64,000 nt of DNA. Source: Trochalopteron elliotii. Its lineage: Eukaryota > Chordata > Aves > Passeriformes > Leiothrichidae. The notes under the pieces were generated by a model, which worked only from the letters and a program-made list of their open reading frames with translations, ran no database searches and had not been told where the DNA came from. This document shows positions 32,385 to 46,425 of this stretch, piece by piece. Numbering within the stretch: the first letter of the stretch is position 1; every line of letters starts with the position of its first letter. The stretch covers positions 486,527-550,526 of the forward strand of contig JANPWX010019821.1 in NCBI GenBank assembly GCA_024734555.1, written 5' to 3'. The position numbers were made by a program, and so were the translations under genes.

Positions 32385-35284
32385 TGATCACAACAACAGG
32401 AGATATTTCAATTTTGCAATCAGTGCGTCTCAGGCACTTTGATGCAGAGCAAAGTGCAGATCCACAATATTCTAGCTAGTTTTAAAATATTTTGGTCTTG
32501 GTATATTCTCAATGTACACAGCCAATTTTAAATTTTCAAAACCTTGAAGAGATGGTGCTTTTACAGGAGGAGCAGGGAAGGCAGAAGAAAAGGGCAAAAA
32601 ACATTACAGAGAAAATGGAAGATAACACCAGGTGAAATCAATAATTACTTTTTAAAATTGTAAATTATAGCAGTAATTAGGAATCTACCAGAACATTTTA
32701 CTGTACCATCTTCTTAAGCTTACCAGCTCATAGGTTCATATAAACTTCATATGCTAATTAGTTCAACAATCATGATAGTCATCAAGCTACTCTGACTGCA
32801 GTATTTACCTGTATGCTGCAGTGTTCGAGAAACACATCTCTGGATATCACACAGTTCTATGTGACATACAACAGCAACAGAAAATAAAAATTCATTCAAT
32901 ATTTTATTATTGTTGGTATCTTTTGGAAGGCTCAATTCTTGAAGATACAGGAATATTTTCCTCTTCAAAAACCTCACTTGGTACTTATTTTAAGTACAGT
33001 TTTTTTCCCTTGTTTAAATAGCTATTTATTTAGGACACATGGAGGAATTTCAGAATGGATGGGAATTGAAATGTGAAAAACACAGGAAAATAAAAAAGCA
33101 AGTAATCACTAATAAACAGAAATTAGAGAAATAAGAGGAAGTGAAGAAAAAAAAAACCCTTAATTGTTCTTTAGAAATAGTTTGAACTTTCACACTTTTC
33201 AAATCTGGAGAAGCCCTCTGAAGGCTAGAGAAACACTGTTTTCTGTGAGCTTTGCTGTCACAGATGTGACTGCAGCACTGTCTTACAGTGACTGGAAACA
33301 GTCTGCAAAACAGAAGACATCATTCTGTCTTCCCTGCCCTTTAACAGCACAGTGGAAGGTAAAGGGAATTCACTGTCCCAGAAACGAAAGCAGCCATGCA
33401 GAAACTCATTAAGGAGTCATGTTGCCTGGACAAAGCAAAACTAACTTAAGTCATCTTAAATGGTTCTGTCACTCCTTCATAGCCATGGTAACACTAAGCA
33501 AGGGAGGAAAATCTGTGCTTTTGAATACTGTTCCACTTAAAAATTGTGACAGAAGAGACAACCTGTATTAAATAACCAAGAGCTCTTTCTCTGGGGGAAA
33601 AAAAAAACCACAACCAAAATCTTTTAGAATTAGTTTGGAAATAGCAATGCAGATATAAGAATAGCTAATGCATGGGTCTTCAGGGCCCTAGCAAATACAA
33701 GCCTACTGTAAGACCCCAAAAATGTACTGAATTTTACCCAATTTTCCAGGATTCTGGTAGTATGTGGTAACCACATAAAAATATCAGCTGCCCTATGTGC
33801 CCTATATCACAGTGAGGAAATGACAGCATACACTGCACTATAAAAATAGCCCACATTCATAGGAAAGGTTAAAGTAGGAAATGTTCTACTTGCAGCAGAA
33901 GAACAGAAGTACACACCAATGCACAAGACCTGCAGGAGATTTGTCAAGGCAGCTTAAAGCCTATTTCTCAAATCTTCTCCTAGACTCAAGCTTCTGTAAC
34001 AATATCCCTCCTCAGCAGTGCAGCAATACTATACAAGTCTACTGCAGCCTACTAAGCCAAGATTCCCTTCTCTCTTGCTGTGCAAGAATGAAACAAAAAC
34101 AACTTGCAATTTGAAATGGTAAAAAGGATATGAACATACAATCTAATTCACCTCTGCAGATAAGGTTCCCTGCAATTACAGAAGGAGATCCTCTTTTGCT
34201 GTTTCTTATTCTTGATTGGAAAACCAGCCACAATGAACATTTGAATGGGGAAGGAGGGAACTCCCAAAACTATCCACTTTACTGTCCATCTTAATTTTAA
34301 AGTAGATCATAAGCTTAATGTTCTTCCAAAGACACATTTGAAGATATGTAAACATTTAACAAGTCCTTTGTCTTATAAATTTTACCACACTGGAGAAATG
34401 CACATGAGGACTTAACGCTCTCTCTTTGGTTTCTCATAGTAGAAACCAGACAGGCACTGAATTTTATCAGCTCAAGAGATATGACTGTCAAGACAGATAA
34501 TTTCTCAATTCCTTGTAAGTAAAATTACTTTTGACCACTTACATATTAAAATGGAAACATTAAAAACTAACCTTCCCAAAACAGAGCAGAATTTACAGAA
34601 GCACATTTCATCAACACAAAACTAGCAAGCACATAATCAGTTTTTAATAGCTATTTCTTATAAGCCTTTTCTTTCAGAGCATCCTTTATGTCTCAGATAA
34701 GGAGCAGCTGGCATAATGAAATGCCCAAGGCTCTGTCAGGACTTCCTATCATCAGAGTTCACTTTCTCACTAAAAACCATTCACAATTACAATAATTTCA
34801 AAGGATTTTAGTGTGGAGAATAGTATTGACAGCAACTCCATTGAAGCAGAGCGATTAATTTGTCTGTTTATGTGCGAACAGTACGTAAGAGGTGAAGGAA
34901 AAAGCACAAATAAAATCATTTAAGTTATGTTAAATGCTGAAACCGGTCATGATCTAAACACTCATGAAGGAGCTACACACAGAGCATAGTTTCCCAGGCA
35001 ACTGGTTGTATGTTTTTGAAGTTTATTTCATTTACATTTAACTAAGATACAGTATTCTATATACATCAAACAGGAAGGATCTCCCCAAAGTATGCCCAGA
35101 CCTACAACACCACAACCAGAACAAAGAGGGATATAGGAGAAGCCTCCCTTAGTACATACATTAGTAAGGAAGGGACTGAGTCTGACATGAAATATTTTTA
35201 AGCAGTCTACAAAAACATCCCCACATTCATATTACAATTTTCTTCATAGAAAAAGAATCTGAAAAAAAGAAGGAAGTGTTTATG

Positions 35285-35796
35285 TGTGCTGGTTTTGGCT
35301 GGGGTAGAGGTAATTTTCTTTGCAGTGGCTGGTACGGGGCTGTGTTTTTGATTTGTGTTGAACACAGGGTTGATAATGCAGATACGTTTTTCATACTGAC
35401 ACCCTGATGAGGAGACTAGGAGTGCATGGGAAGTTGGGAGGAGACAGACAGGACAGATGATCCCAACTGATCAAAGCAATATGCCAAGGGACATGGCATC
35501 ATGTTCAGTATATAAAGTAGGAGGAAGAGGAGACTTTTGGAGTCATTGTCTTCCCACATCATTGTTACATGTGGCGGAGCCCTGCTGCCCTGGAGATGGC
35601 TGAACACCAGCCCATGGGAAGGGCTGAATGAATCCCTTGTTCTGCTTTGCTTGTGTGTGCTTTTCCTTTCCCGATAAATTGTCTTTGTCTTAACCCATGA
35701 GTTTTCCAGCTTGCACCCTTGTCTCCCTGATCCTGATGGTAGGGGACTGAGATAGTGGCTGCGTGGGGCTTCGTTGCTGGCTGGGGTTAAACCACA
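35285..35796 (+). mobile_element. Solo LTR of an avian ERVL-like element
   Basis: A 512-bp unit that starts TGTGCTGGTTTTGGCTGGGG and ends GGCTGGGGTTAAACCACA, the TG...CA termini of an LTR. A TATA box (TATAAA, 35511-35516) is followed about 160 bp later by a GATAAA polyadenylation-like signal (35673-35678) and a T-rich stretch, so U3, R and U5 are in the expected order. The sequence resembles a family that I recall as abundant in passerine genomes. No internal retroviral region or second LTR is adjacent, so it is solo. The flanking five bases (TTATG and ATGCT) do not form a clear target duplication. It is antisense to FRMD3. Confidence 0.8.
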
Positions 35797-36742
35797 ATGC
35801 TACAAAAGATGACAATAGTTTTTTAAAGGCTGTTGAAAAACTTGATTTAAATTTTACATGTGTCAACCAAATAGAGAAAGATGGAAAATTCTCAGCTGAC
35901 ATTTTTTGGAAGGTTTGTTTTCCACAATCTCCTTTTCACCAATCACAAATGCTGTCTTCTATAGCGCACTGCACTGTCAGTGTTGGGGGTTTTATATTAA
36001 ACATGAGGTACAAATACTGAAAGCCAAAAGCAGATGTTAAAATTATCTTCATATTCCTGAGAATGCAACATTGCAGAAAACTCCCTGCATCTCTCCTTGA
36101 TGTTACATATTCTCTGAACTACAATATCCTACAAAAAGTTGGTGAAATTTAAGAAACAAATAAACAAGCGAGAAAAAATATTACACTCAAACAGTCTTCA
36201 TGTTCATTAGTTCTGCAGAAGCATCTCTGGGCAACCATTAAGACGTATGTCCTTTTTTCCACATACCCCTTCTCTTTCCAGATGAATCAGCTGTTTATCC
36301 ACACTCCTTGCTGAGCATTTTTAAGACAGGCAGAACACTTCTCAGTGTTTTTATGCATAAGGCATACCTGATCTATCATAAATCTCAAATCAGGAGTCTC
36401 CCACATTGCACTCATTAGTTATAGAACAACATAGGGCAAGGTTGGTTTTTGTCAGGTGTTTATATTAAAGCTTAAAATGCTGTTATTAAATCTTCATGAG
36501 GATCATGGAATACACAGCATTCAGATTAATGTCTGAAGGATTACACAAACCCCCCATTCTCATTGCAAATGTATTTACGAATCTCATTTTTGATTAAAAT
36601 TTTCTTTACATTTGTACTGAGATCCTCTGTTTCATTCCACCTCCTTTCAGGTTTCAGGACAGCATCACATATCACAGAAATTAATTGAAAAATTCCAATG
36701 ACCTGACACAGGAGAACATCCTTTCAGTATTACTCTTTAAGA

Positions 36743-37000
36743 TCATAGAATCATAGAGTGCTTTGCGTTTGAAGAGACCTTAAAGATCATCTAGTTCCAA
36801 CCCTCCTGTCATGGGCAGGAACTAGATACTTATACTTATACTAGGTACTTATGCTTATACTAGACCAGGTTCCAATCTGGCCTTGAACACCTCCAAGGAC
36901 AGGACACCTACTACTTCTCTGGGCAACGCATTTCAGTGCCTCACCACCTCACAGTAAAGAATTTTTCCCTAATATGTAATCTAAACCTACACTCTTTCAG
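36743..37000 (-). mobile_element. CR1 LINE 3' end, minus strand
   Basis: Read on the plus strand it begins TCATAGAATCATAGAG, which on the minus strand is the CR1 octamer tail (two ATTCTATG-like units). It continues with GACCTTAAAGATCATCTAGT, CTGGCCTTGAACACCTCCAA and ACAGTAAAGAATTTTTCCCT, all in the order of CR1 3' sequence. Only about 260 bp remain, a typical 5'-truncated copy. It carries an internal 19-bp tandem duplication (36821-36858). Confidence 0.92.
36821..36858. repeat. Two-copy 19-bp tandem repeat inside CR1
   Basis: Copy 1 ACTAGATACTTATACTTAT (36821-36839) and copy 2 ACTAGGTACTTATGCTTAT (36840-36858) differ at two positions. A partial third start, ACTAGACC, follows and rejoins normal CR1 sequence. 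This looks like local slippage expansion after insertion. Confidence 0.9.
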
Positions 37001-38764
37001 TTATGCAAGGCAGTAAGGAAAATATGGTAATTTAGAACTCCTGCACATCAGAACAATGAAAATTATTCTGTTCCACTGTCATCGAGAACAAATATTGTTC
37101 AAGTGATGTTCACAGTGGTGAACATATATTTGGATATTTCCTACCAGGCATCTTATGGGACAGCTGCATATTACTATGCAGAATAATCTTTAAAAGTAAT
37201 GAAAAAACAGCAAGAGAGAAAGTGCCTGGGAAAACTCTTCTTTACTTAAACATTAGTGCTGATATGACTCAGGTTTTACACCATAACATTCCTAGACAGA
37301 AAATAAGCAACATTGAAAGCATAAGATTGCCAAATAGAGAACTTTACTGCCAACATTTGAGAGAGAATAATACTATACACAAAAACATGTAAAAGAACAG
37401 AAAAATTTCTTTTAGAAGTTCTGTATTCTGAACCACAAAGATACAGCTTTGTTAGGCAAAATTCCAGAGAGTTTTCCATCACACTTCTGGAAGTTCACTT
37501 CTTCACAGTTTGCAGCTGGTGATCATGGGTCACCAATTGGCTTCAATCTGTACAAACAAGACTGGCAGTGGTTCAGGACATTTCTCAAGCCAGATTTTTC
37601 CCTCTCAGGTAAAATTAGTGATAAAAATGTTTGAGACACAGACCTGGACTTTACACATCACATTAAAAAACAAACATTGCAATGACAGTGGAAAATGCAA
37701 AGGTAAATGGTGAGACAAAAAAAAATACCATGCCTTCATTCTTTTTGTATGGCACCAGAACACGTTTAAATATAGTTTCATATGTGATAAGAAAAAATAG
37801 AAAATATTTTAGAAGGTTATTCACATCATATACCAATGTTACTAAATATGAATGTAAAGCAATTTTTTCCAAAGCCAAAGAAAATTGTAGCACATCACAC
37901 AAGATCCTGTGGACAACTTCAGAGCTTCAAAGATACAACTTTTAATCCAGACAGAAACGTATTGTTGTCAGACTGAGTTCTGTACAACCTGACTATATAG
38001 AGACATTATGCCTGAATGATTCATGTACTACTGGAGTCCATGAAAGCTAGGACCTACTAAAATGTATTCTAGTATACTTCTACTAGTCACATTTTTTCTG
38101 CTCCAAATGTTTTTCAATATTGAGTTGCATTAATAAACAGGCTGAAAAACTTGCTGCTGTGCTGGAGGAAAAGGAAAGTCCCCACAAATGGAAGCTGAGC
38201 TCAAGAACACAGCATTGTTGAATTTTTTCTGCACATATGCAAGTGCTTCAAAATTCTATGTAAATCTAAGCATTCAACTGAATTTAGAATTTTCTGAGTT
38301 CCTAGTGTTATTGGAGAAAATTATTCATTGTCTCCTGAAATCCCTAATGCAAAGAAATTAAAAAAAAAAAAATCCATCTAGTAGAGTCACTGTGAATAGC
38401 TTGCTGCCATCATTTCTCCCAAAAGCCATGCGTACATAACATATGTGCTATTAACCAGTCACTCCATTGCTTCAGTTTTCAGACTTTCCACCTTCTACTA
38501 ATTTCAGTCCTCACTTGTGCCACCTGAGACTGGGATGTTTTGCAAATGAGGATCAATAATTTCTTCTTCTGAGACTAAACCTTCTCATAGTAAACTGAAT
38601 ATTTTTAACAAATATGAGTTAACCTTGTTTCTTTAGAAATTGTTTGGTTTTCTACATTAATATAGCCTGTTTTAGAAAAATAAATCAAAAGGTTCTTGAT
38701 GCCAAATTAGTACAAAAATGTTCTTGAAACCTATGGGAGCATAATCTTCATGGATTCTACATAT

Positions 38765-38768
<4 letters not shown>

Positions 38769-38816
<48 letters not shown>

Positions 38817-38825
38817 CATACACAT
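38769..38825. repeat. (TA)21 microsatellite with CA/CATA tail
   Basis: Uninterrupted TA dinucleotides from 38769 to 38810, followed by CACATACATACACAT. Such tracts are length-variable and cruciform-prone. Confidence 0.98.
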
Positions 38826-40629
38826 TGCTTTATTTTTTCCTTAAAGGGTTATTGTAGTAACTGAAGTCCTCTTCTGTGACATAAGAGAAAGTTAACTTAC
38901 ACCAGTTTTTTTAAACATAAGTTGCCAGACAATCATAGAGTTAATTCAACTTCTGTACCTTAAATCTAAGGCTGGTAACAAAAATTCTTTGTTAGCATCT
39001 CATTCTCTTTGACTATTGTTCTTAAGACCTTTTCACCATGATAAGCAACCTCATTCTAGCAGCATTTTATTTTGTTTTTATGCTATGTATTCATTTTTAG
39101 AGTTTTTAGAGTTTTGATTAGGATTCTATCACAAAAACCACAGATATCCTCTGATGATGCCATCAAATCACTACATCTATGGAATTCATGGACTACCATC
39201 TCTCACATCTAGGCAACACCAATATGCAGGAAAGGTTGTTTTGAATAAGTCAAAATATTCTCAGCACATCTGTTGGCAGAGCTCCTGCATGTGTTGCTAT
39301 GCAAAGTTTTGCACAAGAGGAATGAGCCCTTTTGCTTTGTTGGGTAAAAGCAGTGAGACAAATGCAGGCCAGAAGGTACATTCAAGAAAGTGTTCAGCTT
39401 TTGATACCACATAGGAAGGAAGCAAGAGATTAAGATAATTCACAATTACTACAATTGCTGTGTTCTTCCTTCTTTTCTTCCTTTACTAGCATTGCCTGAG
39501 GAGCACAACTTAGCTCTAATTTGACATTTTTGAATTTAATTTTTACTGGATAGTACTCCAGCCAGCTAAACGCTAGATATAGATGTTCACACTGAATGTG
39601 CCAGATATACGTGTGTCGGCATATGTACATACGTATGCATATATTGCACTATGGCTGCATTAATGGAAGAATTCCTTGAAGTATTCCATATAGTGCAGTC
39701 AACATCCAGCGTTAACTGGTTTTGTGTATTAGACAATCTCTCAAGCCTCACCAGATTTTAAAGCAAATACATTATCTCCCACACAAAAGTTTCCTTGTAC
39801 TTATGCTTAAAACAGAAAACTATATACAACTATATACAAGCAATATAAGGATTCTGCCTCATTTCATAAGGTAAGGTAGGTAAGTAGATAGGTAACAGCT
39901 AAGGCACAGCTTCTAATGTTCCATGTCAGTTCTCCAGAATTGTTAAATAAACTCTCTTCTGCTGCTGGATGTAAGCTTCTGAGTACCAAATCAGTTCTGT
40001 TTCCTGAAGAGGTCCTCAAAGTTGGACTATTTAATGGAAATCATAGGCCAGACAGAACATTTCAAAAAGATAATTAAAATAATACATTCCTGTTTTAAAG
40101 GTATTTTTTTAAATACTGATCCTAAGTTCTCCCCACCTGCTGGGGAGGAAAGGAAAGCTCACCACAGCCCATAGTACTTGAGTTTGCTGGATGGTAACAG
40201 TGATTTCAAGCCAATACTCTTCATTTTCAGGAAATAAGGGACAGCAGAAGGAAGGAAAAACAGAAGAGACCCAGAAGTAATTGCCGTACTACATTTTGAT
40301 TGCCATCTCCCAGTGGCTGATTGCATCCTAGTGAAAATGAGAGCTGGAACACACAGGTCTTCAGACCAGATCTGTCACCCCATGTCTGCTGGCCTCTGGC
40401 TCTGGCAGTTCTGGTAGCCTTGAGCAGTAAGGAAAAGTTTTTGATATGCAGAACACTGTGAGATGGTAAGATCAGGGTAGCATGGAGTTTTTAGGACTCC
40501 ATGTGCTAACATGAAGAACCTATTTGCACTGAGAAACAAATTAAGCTTATTCTAAATTACTGCAGGAAGCACAAGAAAACCTTCAGTTATTTAAAAATCA
40601 GTTTTAAAACATGAGCTTTCAAGACTTAC

Positions 40630-40672
40630 ATTTCATTTGCTTGAAGATGGACTTGTTGGGCTCAAGCCAGTG
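40630..40672 (-). CDS. FRMD3: FRMD3 exon B (FERM F1 lobe)
   Basis: This very short exon of 43 nt encodes HWLEPNKSIFKQMK plus the first base of a serine codon completed by exon C (phase 0 in, phase 1 out). It follows directly on the EKQR end of exon A, as in other 4.1 proteins, where the segment after DPEKQR begins HWL. The acceptor is TTTTCCAG and the donor is GTAAGT, a perfect consensus. Being small, it would be easily missed by gene finders that lack protein homology. Confidence 0.95.
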
Positions 40673-43600
40673 CTGGAAAAACAAAGCAGAGAGCAGAAGT
40701 TAATATGGATGACAGCAGACAAAACTAGCCTTGTAAATGCCTATGGTACCAAAAATGAGAAGTGGGAATTTTGTTTCTCTGAGACATACATAAATGAGAA
40801 AAGCACCAGCATGCTGCAATTGTACTGTATAAGCATACCTGATAACACCAGTGCCTGTAAAATAGATGTAGTCGGGATAGAAATAAGACAGATATTTCAA
40901 AGACATTTAAAGCAGACAGATTGTAGTCTTCAGATTGCAGTAGACACTTTAGTCTCAAACTTTCAGCCTTTTTTTTCAGAAGAATGATCATATCAGACAG
41001 TAGGGCAGACTATTCAGAAACTTTAACACTGTCTCTTCTTTTGTGTTGTCTTCTACGTTTCTTAAAACTGAAGAATGTCTAAGTAACATATCCACAGTCA
41101 AAACACACTGGACGCAAACTACTGTCTCTTCTAGCAATAAGTAAAGATCTCAAGGGAAAAAGATTGCACTTTTCCAGGAAATGTTCACAATAAAGGGAGC
41201 AGAGAGGTATGGATGCTAATCAGCAGGTGCATGACTTTACAGGAAAAGATGCATTTGGTAGGAAAAGTTTCAGATTTTTATTCTCTTAGAAAATAAACTC
41301 AGGTGCTTCTGTAACCAAAAGTTAGGCTCACATTTTAGTTAAGAGCCTTAGCATATCCCCTGCTAGCACTAGCTGACCTCCTCAAGAGGATGTTTTGTCA
41401 GACAAAAGAACATGCTGACATTCAAATGCCACTTCTGGCCACAGCCAGCAGCTTTTGTATTAGTATTTTTTATGTAAGCAAAAACCTCCACAGTAATATG
41501 AGATTTGTGCTATGGAAGCACCTGGTCAAAAAGCACAGTATTCAATTTAATAAGCATACTCAACACTGGAAGGCATTGTACTGTCCATTTTTTAACCCTT
41601 TCATTCTAGCTCTAAAATCCTTTGGTCAACTGCAAAAAGAAAACCTAGCATTCATTAAACCATACATAATACTTAAAATATCCTACATGGTCTACCATTT
41701 CTTCTCTTGCACTTTAGTAATTCTACTGGAGAGAAAGGTCAGGGTAGATATTTTGTAGGAGTTGTTAATAACTGACAGAAAAATATTACTTCAAAAATTA
41801 TGACATATCAAGAATTCAAATGAAGTCAGGATAACTGCAAATTAGTTTCCTGAAAGAACTTTTGACAAAAGAAATACCTTGGAAAAAACGTTTTCAAATA
41901 TCTGGAGTTTATGTGCCACGGTTGCTCAGAAACACACACATCTAGTTTACAGTAGTACTGGAGATAAGCTCTGCAACACATTTCTATTTGAAGTTCACTT
42001 ATCACTGAGAGACTGATATGGAACCCTGGTACAAACAAAATAAAACCCCAATAACCTCAAACTTCAAACAACACACACAACAAAACAACAACCCTCCAAC
42101 ATTTCTTTACCTATTCCATTTTCCCAGTATCTCTCTTTCTAGGGAAAAAAAGATGAAAGAAACAGAATTGAATCAGCAATGATGGCTTCACTGACTTACC
42201 AGAAATATCTAGCTTAATTTCATTCTTTTTTTAGATCATATATACAAATTATTTATATGTTTTACTCTGAATAATGGGGGCTGAGAGTTGCTCATAAAAA
42301 GGTAAAGACAATCTGATTTAGGAAATCTTATACAGTCTGCAGTGTGCTATAGTTATATAATCCAGAATGAATTCACAGATAAGAAACCAGTCCAGAAATA
42401 CAGATATACAAGTGCACTTTCCTTAACCTCTTCATGGACCCACCCCACATCCATCAGGATCAGGCCAGTCCTAGATGAAGATTCAGACAGCAAAGGGGGA
42501 CTTGGACAGTGAGCCGTGCTGTACTGCTCCCAGGAAATTGAAAGAGTATTCACTATTTTCATCTAGTGGAAACACAACACAATTTTCTTGATATTTGTTT
42601 TTGGAATACCAAGCTGGAATATCAGCACAGACCAGATCAGCATTTAGAACTGTTCAAAAAAGTTAATTACCTATTATAACAAAACAGTCAGAGGTAAAAA
42701 AAGCCAATTTGCAAATAAGAAACCCTCATAAAAACCATGGGAAAAATGAAAGAGGGAAAACACTGATGAAATTTCCTCAAACTCCCCAGAATGCAGATTT
42801 ACCCAATACGTCCAAAATTGAACATGTTTCACTAAGACCTGACCTTCATGGTTAAAAACAGATTGAAAAGACACCATGCAATTAAGCAATCTAGACTTTC
42901 ACATGGAGGTCACAGAACTGACAGTTTCTACAAGCTCAGATTTCTGTTGTGACCTTCTGTTGGTGGAAGATTGCAAACGTTTACACAATTCAGCTGAATC
43001 TTCCAGAAAACTGAGGACTTACGTTGTAATTTGTAGAGACTTTGAAAGACACAGCAATTAGGTGCTTAATGCTCTCTGACTGTCAGGGGAAGATAAACAC
43101 CTAGTCATTGCAAATACTTCTGGAAATAGCCACACTTATATTTGTTTGCATATTTCAGTTTAAGTTTTAGGAAAGATTTTCCCCTGAGTAGTTATCTTTC
43201 AGCCTTACAGCATTGACTATTCATAATTAATACCTGTGTCTCATCTCCACTATACAGTATCCAAGCTATATTTATTCCAAGATTAATTAGCTGTTATAGT
43301 TACGAGGAGATTAGGTTCCTGTAAATTAATCAAACTGTTTCTGCAGAAACTTTAAATTGAAAAGTATTTGGTTTTCCAAAATTCTTTTTTCATGTAGTAA
43401 TATTCTTTTAACAATTTTCCTGAAAAAGAAAAAAAATCTTAGCTGAAAAGAAAATATAACATTTTGAGTGAGCTTGTCAAGACAAATTTTCGAAACATTT
43501 TAAATTTTCAACTGCAGAAACATGTCATTAATATGTATGCCACACTGCCTTGCAAGAACAGTCCACAAATGTTTTCAATTTTTCATTGTAAGGAGTTATT

Positions 43601-44658
43601 GTACCCTTTATTGTACGTGATCATACTGATAAAAAATCCAAACAAAACTAGTGAGATATAAGACTATAAGTAGAGACAATCTTTTATTTTTTTACTAACA
43701 CTACAGTGTGCAAATGAGGGAGAGAAAAAAACTCTAGCAATTTTAAGCAGTTTTGATTTTGTCTCACGTGTTTGACATTGTAGTCCACAAAGGCTGCTTT
43801 AATTGAAGGATGGCCTACACCCTTAAACCAGCTTGGCTTTATGTGTCATAGTACCCAATGATCACCAGAAATCATTCGTGCAGGGGTTGAACTTCTTGTT
43901 TCATTGAAAGCATGTTAACAACGTGGTTGCTGCCCAATGGGGAAGAAAATACTTTGATCCTAATCCTGCTAACACATTGCCAAGCATCCTGAGAGGAGAT
44001 TCATGTTCAGCACTACTAATTTCTAATCTCTTTGCCAAAAGAGGTTTCAGTAACTGCTGAGTATCTCAGTGATCAGACAGATGACCTCACAGAAAACAGA
44101 AGAGAAAGATATATAGAAATCTTGAAGGTCAGTCACAGGATAGCTAACAAGTCATGGTGCTTCAAGTGTCAGTGGTGCGTAAGCAAGCTATCATGGATAT
44201 CACTTTTGGTGCTGGGATCCTAAAATATGCTGAGCATTGCCTTCTGACTAAGATTTCATTGCAATTGTACGCTGTGTTTCAGACTAGTGCAATTTTTACT
44301 TTGTAAATAGAGCCTTCACCTCTGATCAGCCCTTAAATGGCGCTGAGTAGTCATTAGCGAGGCCAGGTGTGTTCTTGCTTACCCACAAATGCTGAACAGC
44401 TGATGTGCTATCAGCTTTCACAGCAAAATCTCAGGGTGAACACGGACACCCTGCAAGGCTAAAAGCACTATTCTAGAAAGTCAGCTTAACTCCACAAACA
44501 CTGACATGCTTTCAGTAAAAGCACTTCAGCCTGTTTCAACCTGTTTCAAATGAAGCCATTCACTGAGAAGGTCTGAGAGGACTGAGCTTGATCTTGATTC
44601 AGCACAGGGTTAAGATTTTTAAAATAAGAATCTGTGAGGAAAGAGGAAACAGTGATCA

Positions 44659-44870
44659 AATCATAGAATGGCTGGAGTGGAAAGGGACTTTAAAGACTAC
44701 TTTTTTCCACCTCCCATGCCATTGACAGAGATACCTGTCACAAGACCAGGTTGCTCAGAGCTCCATCCAGCCTGGCCTTGAACACTCCCAGGGATGGGGC
44801 ATTCATAGCTTCTCTGGACAACCTGTGCCAGTGTCTCAACACTCTCAAAGCAAAGTGTCTTACTTCTTCC
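44659..44870 (-). mobile_element. CR1 LINE 3' end, minus strand
   Basis: Starts with AATCATAGAATGGCTGGAGT (inverted octamer tail), then AAAGGGACTTTAAAGACTAC, CCAGCCTGGCCTTGAACACT and CCCAGGGATGGGGCATTCAT. These are standard CR1 3' end blocks, read on the minus strand, so the copy is in the same orientation as FRMD3. It is 5'-truncated to about 210 bp. Confidence 0.9.
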
Positions 44871-46344
44871 AAGCCAAGAGGTTTTTGATTAAGTCCCTAT
44901 GTTTGCAAGAGGAGCACTTAGGAAGGGGAATATGAATACTTAAATTTTGCTCGGCAAGCAATACTTAGCCAAGTGCTTGGATGTGCATACAACAGAATCA
45001 GAAAAACCTGCAGGTTTTGCAGAAATGTTCCAGGCAAGGGCTGAATTGGAAAACTTTGTTTAATCAACAGAAAAGAGCAGAGAATGGAGATATGAAACAC
45101 TGCTAGAAAAGTAAAGAGATAATTTTATTTAAAACTCCACTGTATATTAATCTTGAAAATGAATATCTAATCTTTTTCTTGAATGAAGAGCAAAATCTAG
45201 GTAAATTTGCTTTAGCTTCAAAGAAGTGACTTGCATGGGGTTACCACCTGCCAAACAAACAAAAAACAACAACCCAACAAACTCAAAAACTAAACAAAAT
45301 ATCCAAAGCTCATGAAAGCTCAGACAGGGGAATTAATTAGGTGTCCACTCCATACAGGCACGAGAGTGCCAAAGGGCCCAGAGCATAACATGTGTCTCGT
45401 TCTTCATGCCCTGAGACTAATACCATTTTTTCATGGTTTCAAGAACTTTTATACCAAGAATATTGACATTGTTCTGCTGTAGCAAAAGAGTTGCTCCTCT
45501 GTATTTTTTCCAAAATCAGGACACTGATGCTATTTAGTGGCATGCTAATGAGGAAGAAACAGAATACATCATTATCACAAATATTTATCTGGTCTAGAAA
45601 AGGTAGTCACGTACACTGGAACAGAATCAACATTTGTATGATTCGGAACTGGAATTTATTAAACAAATTTCCAAATTATGACTGCTGTGTGTTGGAGTAG
45701 CTGAACTTATCCATAGTCTCTACATCAGCTGAGCATCTGGCCATAAAATCGACGCATATTGATCTATGCATGCCACCACATTCTCACAGGCAACAGGTTC
45801 ACAACTGATGGGAAAATCATCTTTGTTTTTATAAATATATCTTGCAAAATTATTTAGTTTGCAAGTTTACTAATCTTCACACAAGATATTTAGTTAGTAA
45901 TATTTCTGCAGAATTAAGTGTATATATTCTCTGCATGCTACTATTCATTTCTGCCACATTTTTGTTTAGTACATAAATGCAACTCTACTAGTAAAAGCAA
46001 GCTGCCATTTAACTCAGCACTTCGTCTCTGAACAGTCTGAGGCAAGCATCTAGAAAAAGAACAAGAGCAGTAGCTCCCATTGTGCACAATGGGCTTTTTC
46101 CACCCAGCCCCCATTAAAATTTGCTTGTAATTTGCTTTGCAGGCTTTTACCAGTTTATCCAAACTCCTGTTTCTAACACTTCCTTCAAATTCATGACAGA
46201 TACAATTTTATTACTGCCCATGGTTTTCTAAAAACTATTTCTCAATACCAGTGACTTTATACTTTGTTTACTTTGGAGTGTTTCAGTTCGAAGAACTACA
46301 GGGCAACTTTTCCCTGATCACCTTCTCCAAGCTAATTTACATCA

Positions 46345-46425
46345 TATCTTTCTCTCTCATTCACTTTTGCTTACTCTCTGACTCTCTTTTACTCATTCAC
46401 TCTCACTCACCTCTTTTCCTAGCTG
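46345..46425. repeat. C/T-rich tract
   Basis: Pyrimidine-rich low-complexity sequence (ATCTTTCTCTCTCATTCACT, TCATTCACTCTCACTCACCT). It is not a perfect repeat. Confidence 0.6.
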
